Shown: in pieces, positions 52,852 to 62,400 of the stretch
Layout: every line of letters starts with the position of its first letter
How positions within the stretch are numbered: the first letter of the stretch is position 1
Assembly (NCBI RefSeq): GCF_005860775.1
Contig: NZ_VCHQ01000026.1
Span: 124,001-188,000 of the forward strand
Origin: Klebsiella indica
GTDB taxonomy: Bacteria; Pseudomonadota; Gammaproteobacteria; Enterobacterales; Enterobacteriaceae
Length of the DNA: 64,000 bases
Reading direction: 5' to 3'
Program-made: the position numbers and the translations under genes
The notes under the pieces: model-generated
The model's database searches: none
Seen by the model: only the letters and a program-made list of their open reading frames with translations
What the model was told of the DNA's origin: nothing

Positions 52852-54375
52852 CTATAGCCGCTCAATCTTCGCGGGTAACCCCTGACGCACCGCCGCGCCG
52901 GAGACCCAGTCCAGCCAGGTATTGCTTATCTGACGCGTCGGATCGGCAAACCCGAGATCGTTAAGGTTGATACCCGATTTAATCTGCGCATTAAACGGCA
53001 TCGGCTCCCCATCAAGCGTGTGCGGCACGGCCCCCATTTCCCGATGTCCATAGCCGTGTTCAATGGCTATAACGCCTGGCATCACGCCGTTTAGCAGGCT
53101 GATTTCGGCTTCGAGCTGACCGCCGGGCGTTGCAATACGCACTCTGTCCCCATGCGCCAGGCCATAACGATTGCCATCCTGCGGATTCAGCGCCACCAGG
53201 TTTGCTGGTTTAAGATGACGCAAACGCGGGATCACCGTCGAGGCGCTGGCCATGGTGTTGGACTTAAAAGAGATCAGCTTAAACGGCCACTGCTGAGCCG
53301 GGAAAAGTTCTTCGACAGCGCGCCCGTCCGATAATCTGGCCGGGTACCACGCCGGGCAGCCGCTATACCGCTCGCCGGTGACGGCGTGGCGATGGGCGGC
53401 AACCTCAGCATTCCAGATCTGCAGCGGTTTTGGCCATAAATTACCGACGTGGTTATCTTCACGCCCGCTTTTGTCCGGGGCGAATCGCCCGCCGCGAGAA
53501 TAAATAAACGCCACACGACTGACCTCATCCGCTTTCAGCGTCTGGTTGATCGCGGGCAGAATACGTTTTACACCAGTGAGCGTAAGATCCTCCGCAATCG
53601 CTTCAGCGACCGGCGCTTTGCCCATAAACGCGATATTGGCGGCAATACGCAAGTAATAGTCTTCCACCCGGTTTAACGGATAATGATTACCCTGTGTATC
53701 CGTAATGGCATTTTCACCAAATCCCGGTAAATTCAGGCGTTTCGCCACCGCGATACAGAATGATTCCATTGATACCGGCTGACCATCAGCGGTTTTGGCT
53801 GTGGCTGGCGGTACTATTGGCCAGCGGGCAGTGGTGGCCTTACTGGCGACGCCTGCCCAGGGCGCGCTAAATCCCCAGCTCTCGAAATTATGGGTGTCAG
53901 GAACGATGTAATCGGCCAGCGCGGTCGTTTCATTCATAAAGGCGTCAATGGCGATAAACAGCGGCAGCCGCTGCGGATCCTTCAGTTTCGTTTCCGCCAC
54001 GGCGCGTAATCCCGGCACCCCGTACAACGGGTTACTCATGTTGGAAATCCAGGCCTTCAGCGGATAGGGGTAGCCGTCCAGCGCGGAGGCGAGCAGCTCG
54101 GTTAACTGCCCGGCGACGAACGGGTACCACGGCGCTTTGGCCGGGTAGGGGGATAACCCTGCCGCGATTTTACTGCGATACTCTGCGGAAGACTCATACG
54201 CCGTTTTACTGCGGGCGATACTCAGTCCTTTTGGTTTCACTTTGCCCGGGAAACCGTCCATGTTGTAACGCGGGCCGTCGCTCACACCGTTAAACTTGCC
54301 GCCGCCAACAAACACGCCGCCCTCCAGACTCAAATTACCGGTCAGCGCGTTGAGCATCATCACGGCCCAGGCGTT
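52852..54375 (-). pseudogene. ttrA: Tetrathionate reductase subunit A, C-terminal half only
   Basis: About 507 residues matching the C-terminal half of Salmonella TtrA (about 1020 residues). It runs from NAWAVMMMLNALTGNLSL through ADYIVPDTHNFESWGF and GRRFAPDKSG-type sequence to WLDWVSGAAVRQGLPAKIERL. It holds the distal molybdopterin-binding parts but lacks the signal, [4Fe-4S] and catalytic N-terminal regions. It joins ccmC head-to-head at about 54375 with no spacer, so both genes lost their 5' ends in one event. No ttrB or ttrC is nearby. Confidence 0.9.
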
Positions 54376-54948
54376 ATTATGTATCTACACGTTCCCACGG
54401 CAATAGGATCTATGGGGATTTATCTGGCGATGGCTATCGCCGCGTTTACCGGGGCTGTCTGGCAGGTAAAAATGGCGGATTTGTCAGTCGCGGCGCTGGC
54501 GCCGGTTGGTGCGGTTTGTACGTTTGTCGCGCTGGTGAGCGGCTCCGCATGGGGTAAACCCATGTGGGGAACCTGGTGGGTCTGGGATGCGCGACTGACG
54601 TCAGAACTGGTGCTTTTGTTTCTCTATGCCGGGATTATCGCCCTGTGGCACGCATTCGATGACCGCCGTCTGGCGGGCAGAGCTGCCGGAATACTGGTGC
54701 TGGTTGGGGTGGTAAACCTGCCGATTATCCATTATTCGGTGTACTGGTGGAATACTTTGCACCAGGGATCAACCAATATGCAGCAGACGATCGCGCCGGC
54801 CATGCGTATGCCGCTGCGGATTTGTATTTTCGCTTTTTTCAGCCTGGCGGCAACGTTGACGTTGATGCGCCTGCGTAACCTGATTTTACAACAAGAGCGC
54901 CGCCGTCCGTGGGTTGTCGCGCTGGTGACTAAAGGAGCCGTGAAATGA
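54376..54948 (+). pseudogene. ccmC: Cytochrome c maturation protein CcmC, 5'-truncated
   Basis: Matches CcmC from MYLHVPTAIGSMGIY to the end, including the heme-handling tryptophan motif WGKPMWGTWWVWDARLTSELVLLF and IIHYSVYWWNTLHQGST. About 58 N-terminal residues (first helix) are missing, replaced by the ttrA fragment. ccmA and ccmB are absent. The remaining frame is intact but has no obvious promoter. Confidence 0.9.
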
Positions 54949-55175
54949 CGCCCGCTTTTTCTTCTGTCACCGCCTTTCTGGCGATGGGGGGATATGCGTT
55001 TTACGTGTGGCTGGCGGTGGCGGCAACGCTGGCCGCTTTTGCTTTTCTGACGCTACACACGGTGTTACAGCGTCGGGCTCTATTCCGTGAAGTCCGTCGC
55101 CAGTTGGCCCGCGAACGGCGTATGCGTGCCGCGCGGAGTAGTGAAGCGGAGGGCGCAGATGCAAACGCGTCGTAA
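54945..55175 (+). CDS. ccmD: Heme exporter accessory protein CcmD
   Basis: A 76-residue small membrane protein with one hydrophobic helix (about 18-38, [20 protein letters not shown]) and a basic tail, typical of CcmD. It helps release holo-CcmE from CcmC. It overlaps ccmC by four and ccmE by 17 bases. It is intact, but its partners are damaged. Confidence 0.88.
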   Translation: MTPAFSSVTAFLAMGGYAFYVWLAVAATLAAFAFLTLHTVLQRRALFREVRRQLARERRMRAARSSEAEGADANAS

Positions 55176-55617
55176 GACCCGACTCTATATGATACTGGCC
55201 CTGCTGGCCGGACTGGGGCTGACTGTTAGCCTGACGCTGTATGCCCTGGGAGCGAACATCGATCTGTTCTATACCCCCGGGGAAATTATTTACGGCAAAA
55301 CAGAAAATCACGAGAAACCCCATATCGGCCAGCGCCTGCGTGTCGGCGGTTATGTGCAGCCCGGCAGTGTGAAACGCGATGCGCAGACGCTGGCTGTCAC
55401 ATTCAAACTGTATGATGCTCGCGGCGTGGTTGACGTTAGCTACAAGGGAATCCTGCCAGACTTGTTCCGTGAAGGGCAGGGCGTGGTCGCTCAGGGCGTC
55501 CTTGATGCCAGCCGACATATCACCGCGCAGCAGGTGTTAGCCAAACATGATGAAAATTACACGCCACCGGAAGTGAAAGACGCAATGAAACCTGTTGATA
55601 AAGGAACGCAGCCATGA
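55159..55617 (+). CDS. ccmE: Periplasmic heme chaperone CcmE
   Basis: A 152-residue protein with an N-terminal anchor helix and the OB-fold core [34 protein letters not shown]. The heme-binding motif is [11 protein letters not shown], with the covalent His. It is intact, but CcmC, CcmF and CcmG/H here are not, so it cannot complete heme delivery from this locus. Start at 55159. Confidence 0.92.
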   Translation: MQTRRKTRLYMILALLAGLGLTVSLTLYALGANIDLFYTPGEIIYGKTENHEKPHIGQRLRVGGYVQPGSVKRDAQTLAVTFKLYDARGVVDVSYKGILPDLFREGQGVVAQGVLDASRHITAQQVLAKHDENYTPPEVKDAMKPVDKGTQP

Positions 55618-57543
55618 TGCCGGAACTGGGTAATTATCTGCTTTGCCTGGCTACAGGGATTGCGCTTTTGCTGAGTATTTATCCGCTGTGGGGAGCCGCG
55701 CGGCAGGACTCGCGCCTGATGGCGCTGGCCCGCCCGCTGGCTTGCGCGTTATTTTTCTGCATTGCCGGCGCTTTTCTGCTGCTGGTTCATGCCTTTGTGG
55801 TAAATGATTTTACCGTGCGCTATGTGGCGGAAAACTCTAACAGCATGCTGCCGGTCTTGGGGCGCCCATGAAGGCTCTCTGCTGCTGTGGATACTTCTGC
55901 TGAGTCTCTGGACCTTCGCCGTCGCGCTGTTCAGTCGCCAGATGCCGCTGGATGCGGTAGCCAGAGTGCTGGCCGTGATGGGGATGATAGCTTTTGGCTT
56001 TCTGCTTTTTATCCTGTTTACGTCAAATCCCTTCACGCGGACGTTACCTCTTTATCCTGTTGACGGACGGGATCTCAATCCGCTGCTGCAGGACACCGGC
56101 ATGATTTTTCATCCCCCGATTCTCTATATGGGGTATGTCGGTTTTTCGGTTGCGTTTGCCTTCGCTATTGCCTCGTTGCTTGCCGGGAGGCTGGATACGG
56201 CCTGGGCGCGCTGGTCGCGTCCCTGGACCCAGGCGGCGTGGGTTTTTCTTACTCTCGGCATCGTACTGGGATCGGCATGGTCCTATTACGTGCTGGGCTG
56301 GGGCGGTTGGTGGTTCTGGGACCCGGTGGAAAACGCCTCTTTTATGCCGTGGCTGGTCGGCACCGCATTGCTGCATTCGCTGGCGGTGACAGAAAAACGC
56401 GGCAGCTTCCGTGCCTGGACGGTACTGCTGGCGATTACCGCGTTTTCTCTTTGCCTGCTAGGCACCTTTCTGGTGCGTTCCGGGGTGCTGGTTTCGGTCC
56501 ACTCATTTGCTTCGGATCCCTCACGCGGGATGTTTATCCTCGCGCTACTGGTGATCCTTATCGGGGGGTCATTGCTGCTCTACGCGATAAAAGGTGGCGG
56601 CGTGCGGGCGCGCGTCGACTATGCATTATGGTCACGGGAATCATTTTTGCTTGGCAATAACATTTTACTGGTCGCCGCCATGTTGGTGGTGCTGCTTGGT
56701 ACGTTGTTGCCGCTGGTACATAAAGAACTGGGACTCGGCAGTATTTCTGTCGGCGAGCCGTTTTTCAACACTATGTTTAGCGCGTTGATGGCACCGTTTG
56801 CTTTGCTCCTGGGGATTGGGCCTCTGATACGCTGGCGGCGTGATAAGGCAGGGACGCAACTTAAACGGCTCGTCACTTCACTATTGGTGACACTGTCACT
56901 TTCTCTGGCATTACCGTGGCTGCTGCAGGATAGCATTGAGGCGATGGCCGTTATCGGCCTGATGATGGCGATCTGGGTTCTTATTTTCGCCCTTATTGAG
57001 GTCCATGAACGGGCGACGCATCGGCAGAGTTTCTGGCGCGGGTTGCGGACCTTATCGCGTAGCCAGTGGGGAATGGTGCTGGGTCATGTCGGGGTGGCGG
57101 TGACCATCATCGGTATTGCTTTTAGCCAGAATTACAGCATTGAACGCGATGTGCGCATGAAAGCTGGCGACAGTATTGATATCCATCACTATCACTTTGT
57201 GTTCCGCGGCGTGCGCGACATCGCTGGTCCCAACTGGCGCGGGGGCGCGGGGGTTATCGAGGTCTCCCGTAACGGGCAGCCGGAAGCCACATTGTATGCG
57301 GAAAAACGGTTCTATAACGTCAGCCGGGTCATGATGACCGAAGCGGCGATTAGCGGCGGACTGACTCGCGATTTGTATGCCGCGCTGGGCGAGCAACTGA
57401 GCGATGGCAGTTGGGCGGTGCGCCTGTACTACAAACCGTTTGTTCGCTGGATTTGGTACGGTGGCGTACTGATGGCGTTGGGCGGCCTCTGTTGCATGCT
57501 CGACCCGCGTTACAGAATGCGTAAGAAGTTGCAGGAGACGTGA
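55614..57543 (+). pseudogene. ccmF: CcmF heme lyase subunit, frameshifted
   Basis: Codons 1-83 ([19 protein letters not shown] to NSNSMLPV) are in one frame and end in a stop at 55869-55871. The remainder, from WGAHEGSLLLW to the end, is in another frame. Compared with the family, about 20 bases encoding WYRVAAT are deleted at about 55856. The rest keeps the WWFWDPVENASFMPWL tryptophan-rich heme motif and all later helices. The protein is probably not made. Confidence 0.88.
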
Positions 57544-57937
57544 TGAACCGCAGATTACTTTTTATTCCGCTGGCGCTGTTTCTCGCCCTGGCGGTGGCAT
57601 TGTTCTGGCAACTCATGCGCAATGCCGACGGCGACGATCCGACGACGCTTGACAGTTGGCGGCAAATGATCCCTCGGTCACCTTTGACTATGCCAACGCG
57701 CTGGTGAGGGCAGGCGATAAGGGACAGGCTCAAATGGCGGCGTTTTTATTACGCGATTTACTCCAGCGTCAGCCAAAGAACCTGTCCATTCTGGAACTGC
57801 TGGCTCTATGCGCGCTGCGCAATGAAGACTATCCGCAGGTCGTGGAAACATTGCAACGTATGCTGGTATTGTTGCCGCCGGATGATCCGCGGCGTGAAGC
57901 GATAAGCCGGCAATTGTCTGAAGCACAGAAGAAGTGA
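57543..57937 (+). pseudogene. ccmG-ccmH deletion fusion
   Basis: The first part is the N terminus of CcmG/DsbE (MNRRLLFIPLALFLALAVAL, to DDPTTLDS, about 38 codons). At about 57655 it joins, out of frame, the C-terminal TPR part of CcmH (DPSVTFDYANALVRAGDKGQ to LSEAQKK). The fused CcmG frame stops at 57705-57707. The CcmG thioredoxin domain and CcmH CXXC region are gone. Confidence 0.85.
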
Positions 57938-57976
57938 ATCTGACGAAAACATTTATCTTCTAAAAGGAAATGGTTG

Positions 57977-58519
57977 ATGCATGAAATTTCTTCTTCAACG
58001 CTTGATTATCGTTGCCTTGAACCCACGGACTGGCCATTTTTCCTGGCATTAAACCAGGACCGTGATGTGATGCAGTTTATTAGCGATTCACGGACGGAAG
58101 ACGAAATCAGAGTTCAGTCTTTCGAGCAACGCCTGCAAGCCTGGCATAAAGGTAGCGAACACTGGCTATGCATGATTATCAGTCAAAAGGGCTCAGAGGT
58201 ACCCATTGGTGTCACTGGTTTTATTGAGCGTGGTGATGGCATAGCAGAAGTCGGTTTCATCCTCGCCGCTGAATTTCATGGTAAGGGTTTTGGCAGTGAA
58301 TCGCTGAGAGATATTGCCCGATTCGCCTTTGATACTCATCAGTATCGCAAGTTAACCGCCACGGTGACTTCAGGAAACGAGGCCTCGCGTAGAACCTTGC
58401 TAAAAATCGGCTTTCAACAAGAAGGCACGCTGAGACAAAACTATTTCCTGCATGATTGTTGGCAAGATGATTGGGTTTTTGGCTTACTTAGAGAAGAGTT
58501 TAAATATTGTTCGAAGTAG
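57977..58519 (+). CDS. RimJ/RimL-type GNAT acetyltransferase
   Basis: A 180-residue acetyltransferase with the acetyl-CoA loop AAEFHGKGFGSESLRDIARFAF (about 96-117) and the terminal NYFLHDCWQDDWVFGLLREEF pattern of ribosomal-protein or amino-acid N-acetyltransferases. AAAGGAAA precedes the ATG at 57977. The substrate is unknown. It lies between the ccm scar and dif. Confidence 0.85.
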   Translation: MHEISSSTLDYRCLEPTDWPFFLALNQDRDVMQFISDSRTEDEIRVQSFEQRLQAWHKGSEHWLCMIISQKGSEVPIGVTGFIERGDGIAEVGFILAAEFHGKGFGSESLRDIARFAFDTHQYRKLTATVTSGNEASRRTLLKIGFQQEGTLRQNYFLHDCWQDDWVFGLLREEFKYCSK

Positions 58520-58569
58520 CATAACTGCGGTTTGTTTTTATATATTTACCAGCTGCAACGGGATGAGCA

Positions 58570-58592
58570 GGCCTGATTGGTCAGGTCAGGCC
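58570..58592. terminator. Hairpin after acetyltransferase gene
   Basis: GGCCTGA (58570-58576) pairs with TCAGGCC (58586-58592) about 50 bases downstream of the stop. Possible terminator. Confidence 0.45.
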
Positions 58593-58727
58593 GTTCACTT
58601 ACTGCTGACAGACATTTGATTCTGATTCGTTTGGAGAAACGGATGATTTTGAATCATTGTCGATAGTAGCCAGTTGACGCCGCCCCAGTGTCAACGATTC
58701 CAGCCAGATTCTGCCATCCTTACCATT

Positions 58728-58755
58728 GGTGCGCATAATGTATATTATGTTAAAT
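58728..58755 (+). other. dif: Chromosome dimer resolution site dif
   Basis: All 28 bases match the E. coli dif sequence as I know it. The XerC arm is GGTGCGCATAA, the centre TGTATA, and the XerD arm TTATGTTAAAT. XerC and XerD recombine here, under FtsK control, to resolve chromosome dimers. It places the window at the replication terminus. The KOPS octamers GGGCAGGG on the + strand to the left and CCCTTCCC at 58805 to the right point toward it. Confidence 0.95.
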
Positions 58756-58775
58756 TAACCATTTTAGTGTTTATC

Positions 58776-58982
<207 letters not shown>

Positions 58983-59405
58983 TCACGCTTCTGCTTTCAG
59001 GGTCGCATGTCGATTTAACAAATCACTGATAAACTCTCGTACTTCCACCGTCTGCGTAATAAAACCGTTCAGCATATGACTGAAGACAGATTCGTCCAAT
59101 TGACGTAACGGCTGCTGATAACAGAGCCGTATCGCATTATGTTCATCCAACGCCAGCCAGCAGCCGCGCATCGCGCCCATCTCAAAATTCAATTGCAGCA
59201 GCAACGGATAAATCTGCTCGTCTGCCTCAAACAGATGACAATGCAGCAACAGACTATCGCTGTGTTCCGGCACCTCCAGCACCGCCGCCTCTTGCCCCTG
59301 TTCATGACACAAGGCGCAGACGCCCTCTTTCAGATGCAGCGGCTCCGTGCTGCCGGCTGCAAAATGTTGCAGCAGTTTTTCCACCTGCAGTTGTGATTCG
59401 GTCAT
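58983..59405 (-). CDS. dspF: DspF-like type III secretion chaperone (CesT family)
   Basis: A 140-residue acidic protein with the class IA chaperone fold. It matches Erwinia DspF (DspB): VEKLLQHFAAGS, LHLKEGVCALCHEQGQEAAVLEVP, HSDSLLLHCHLFEAD and LLLQLNFEMGAMRGCWLALDEHN. It would bind the N terminus of the upstream effector and guide it to a type III secretion system. The gene starts 48 bases after the effector stop, the same order as dspE-dspF in Erwinia. Its stop is directly beside the truncated GNAT remnant. Confidence 0.9.
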   Translation of the reverse strand: MTESQLQVEKLLQHFAAGSTEPLHLKEGVCALCHEQGQEAAVLEVPEHSDSLLLHCHLFEADEQIYPLLLQLNFEMGAMRGCWLALDEHNAIRLCYQQPLRQLDESVFSHMLNGFITQTVEVREFISDLLNRHATLKAEA

Positions 59406-59453
59406 TATCTCGTTCCTTTACCTGTAATGATGTGACAGAAGCGTCAGCCCGCC

Positions 59454-62400
59454 TTAGCTCTTCATCTCCATACCTTCTTTTTTCAACTCATACAAAGCCG
59501 ACGCAATGTCAGGGTTGGCTTTGGCGATTTCCCCTTCCAGCGAGAAACGGCGTGGAATAGTCTGATCCTGACCATACTTAAAATTAATGGTGCCAATATT
59601 CCGCTCCATGCTAACGCCAGCGCTGTTATTGGCGCCCAACAGCAGGCTCGGCATAGAAAAACCTTCACTTTTGCTGACGCTCTGGCTGACGCTGACGGAC
59701 TGAATACGCAGGTTGTTGCGGTCCTGAAACAAGATCCCCACTTCTTCGCGTCCCACCTTGCCATCATGCATTGCCCGTTCGGTCTGCTCGCGCAAATCGT
59801 CCTTCAGTTCTAGCGACACCCTGGCGCTGCTGAACGGCGTGGCCTGCAGTTGTTTGATTAACCCCTTCAGTACCGGGTCGCTCTCCATAAAACTGCTCAA
59901 CCGCTGGGCGTTGCTCGGTGGCAAAGCGGCATTAAAATGCTGGCGCAGCAAATGCAAGATGCCGTCGCTATCCAGTTTACTCAGATTGTTATAGGCAGTG
60001 GTATGGCTGGCAGAGCTCAGCTCCATGCCGTTGCCTTCCGCTATCTGTTGGCGCAGTACCATTTTGTTCAGGCTGCGCAGCGCTTCATAACGTTCATCGC
60101 CGCTTACTGTCTGCCCAGAGAAATGGCGATGCAAAATGCCCAATTGTTCCGGCAGATTGTCATCCCCTTGCTCTTTGAGCGCCGCCAGCAACTGACTGCT
60201 GGCAGTATCAGTGAAATGTTTTCCCAGCGTTGACATCAGTTCGCTGATATCGTTACCCGTTACCGGCTCTGCTCTCTTCAGCTCCACGCTGATACTCTGT
60301 GAAGTCCGGTTATCCAGTGCCAGCGCGACCGAGACGTTGGTGGAAGCAAATGCCGGGAAAGTACCGATCGATTTCCCATCATTTGTGGACGCATGCGCCA
60401 CCCCCATGGTGGCAGTCAGGTTAGCCCCGACGCTGGCAGAATTAAGGAAGGTCGGACGGTTGTCGCTGGAGGAGTGCGCGTTGCCAAACTGGCTGGCTGT
60501 GGTGCTGCGCTCACGCGTCGCCGACAGCAGGTTCATTGATGCGCTCAGCCCGGTGGAAACGCGCGCTGTCACGGTATTGGGCTTGCTGCCGTCTTCCGTC
60601 AGGTTAATACCGGCACGCAGATCCAGCGCTGCGCTGGTATCGACGTTAAATACCAGTTTGCTTCCCTGCTTCGTCTGATGTTCGATCCCTTTTCTGATCA
60701 GTTCGACCGGCGTCAGCGTCCCCTGCATCAGTCCACGCAGAAAGTCGGGCAGTTCATCCTCGGTCAGTTTGAATTTCAGACTGTTTTGCAGCGTGCCCTG
60801 CACGCTGCCGCTAACGCCGCCGCCAATGCGAAAATCCGGGCTGATTTTGTGTTTTTTGCTCAACCAGTCGCTGGCATTATCGGCGGTGGCTTTTTTACCG
60901 GTCATATACGGCATCAGATCGTAGCCGGTGGACACCGAGATGTTTCCGCTCATTCCGCCGTCGCGGCCAAAACTGACGTTCAGCCCCCGCGACGCACGAC
61001 TAAAGCTGAGGTTATAGGCGCGATCCAGAGTCACCCCGGCTCCCGGCACAATCGGTACCGGCACTTTCTTCAGCGTCGGAACAAAAGCGGTGCTGACCCC
61101 GCCGCTATAGGAGCGACTGAAACTGATGCTTTCGCCGTTATCAAGCGATAACAGCGTCTGTTTCAACTTCTGTTCCAGCTCCGCGTTGCCATGCGTTTCC
61201 AGTACGGTACGAGCGGCCAGATTAACGCCGTGGTGCTCTTTCTTAAAGGCATTGATAAAAGCCTTCACCGCATCATAATCCGCCTCCAGCGCACTGTGAT
61301 GGCTAAAGCCCATATCGCTATATTCTTTGACTGGGTTAGCGCCATACTGTTTTTCGCGCAGCGTATCGAACTGCTGGCGTAATTGCTGCAGCTGTTCGGC
61401 ATCAGGCTTATGGCCTGAAAGCAGTGACGCCTTATCAACCAGTTGATGCAGTTCACCCAGCGTCACGGTATCCAGAATCAGCCGCGATTTGGTGATGGCG
61501 GTCTTATCATTCGGGTCCCGTTGCCGCCCTAGCGGAACATCCCCCTTCTGGTGGCTCATATTGACCCCGGCACTAATAAAATGCGCCAGCAGTTTTTCCA
61601 GCTTGCTGTCCGCCGACGGCGGCGCTGCGCGCACTGCAGTCAACAGCGACGCGCTGAGATCGCGCCCGGAGCGGTTTATATTGAAGCTCTGCACCAATGC
61701 TTTGCTGCGCGAAGGCTGGTATTTCGGGTTAATTTCACCATTGCTCTTCACCACCCCTTGATGCTGCCCAAGCTGGGTCGCCGCACGAGTCGCACTGCGT
61801 TCCAGTTCATCGCAAAAACGCTGTAAATCTTCATGTAGCGTTTTGCCGTGTTCACCCAGATCCAGCACCGCCAGTTTACTGCCGAGGTTTGGTTGCGTGT
61901 CCTTATGGCGAACATTATGCGCTTCCAGTTGTTTAATCAGCGCTCCCTGCATCTCGTACAGCGGTTTCAGCCCCTGTCGCCCCTGCCATTGATGCTGAGT
62001 CGCATAGGCGGCGTTTTTCAGCGGACGCGGCGTCGCCATCGTCGGATTGAAAATATAGGCCCGCACCCGATCGGCAAATTTGCTGCTGACTTTGCGGTTT
62101 TCCATACCGCTCTGTCCCGCCACCTGCGCCGTCATTTTCACCGTGACGCCGGTGCCGGGAAGCACGCGCCCCTTTACGCCCTGATTCAGTCGGTTGAACA
62201 CGGTTTGCGCCTCGCGTCCGGCCTGATGCAACGGCGAGATCTCAGAGGTCTGATGCGCCTGCCAGCCACGGGCAGTCAGCAGGTGCTGGCTACCGTCCTC
62301 TAAAGTGGCCACCGGCTGATGCGTCGCATTCATATCCAGCCGTTTCAGCGCGCATTCTCCCTGCGGCGCCGACACTTTCTGCCAACCGCTTCCAGCGCCA

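Noticed and set aside
52852..54375. Reading the ttrA fragment as an intact molybdoenzyme gene
   Set aside because: It lacks the signal, iron-sulfur and catalytic N-terminal half, and its upstream end runs directly into ccmC on the opposite strand.
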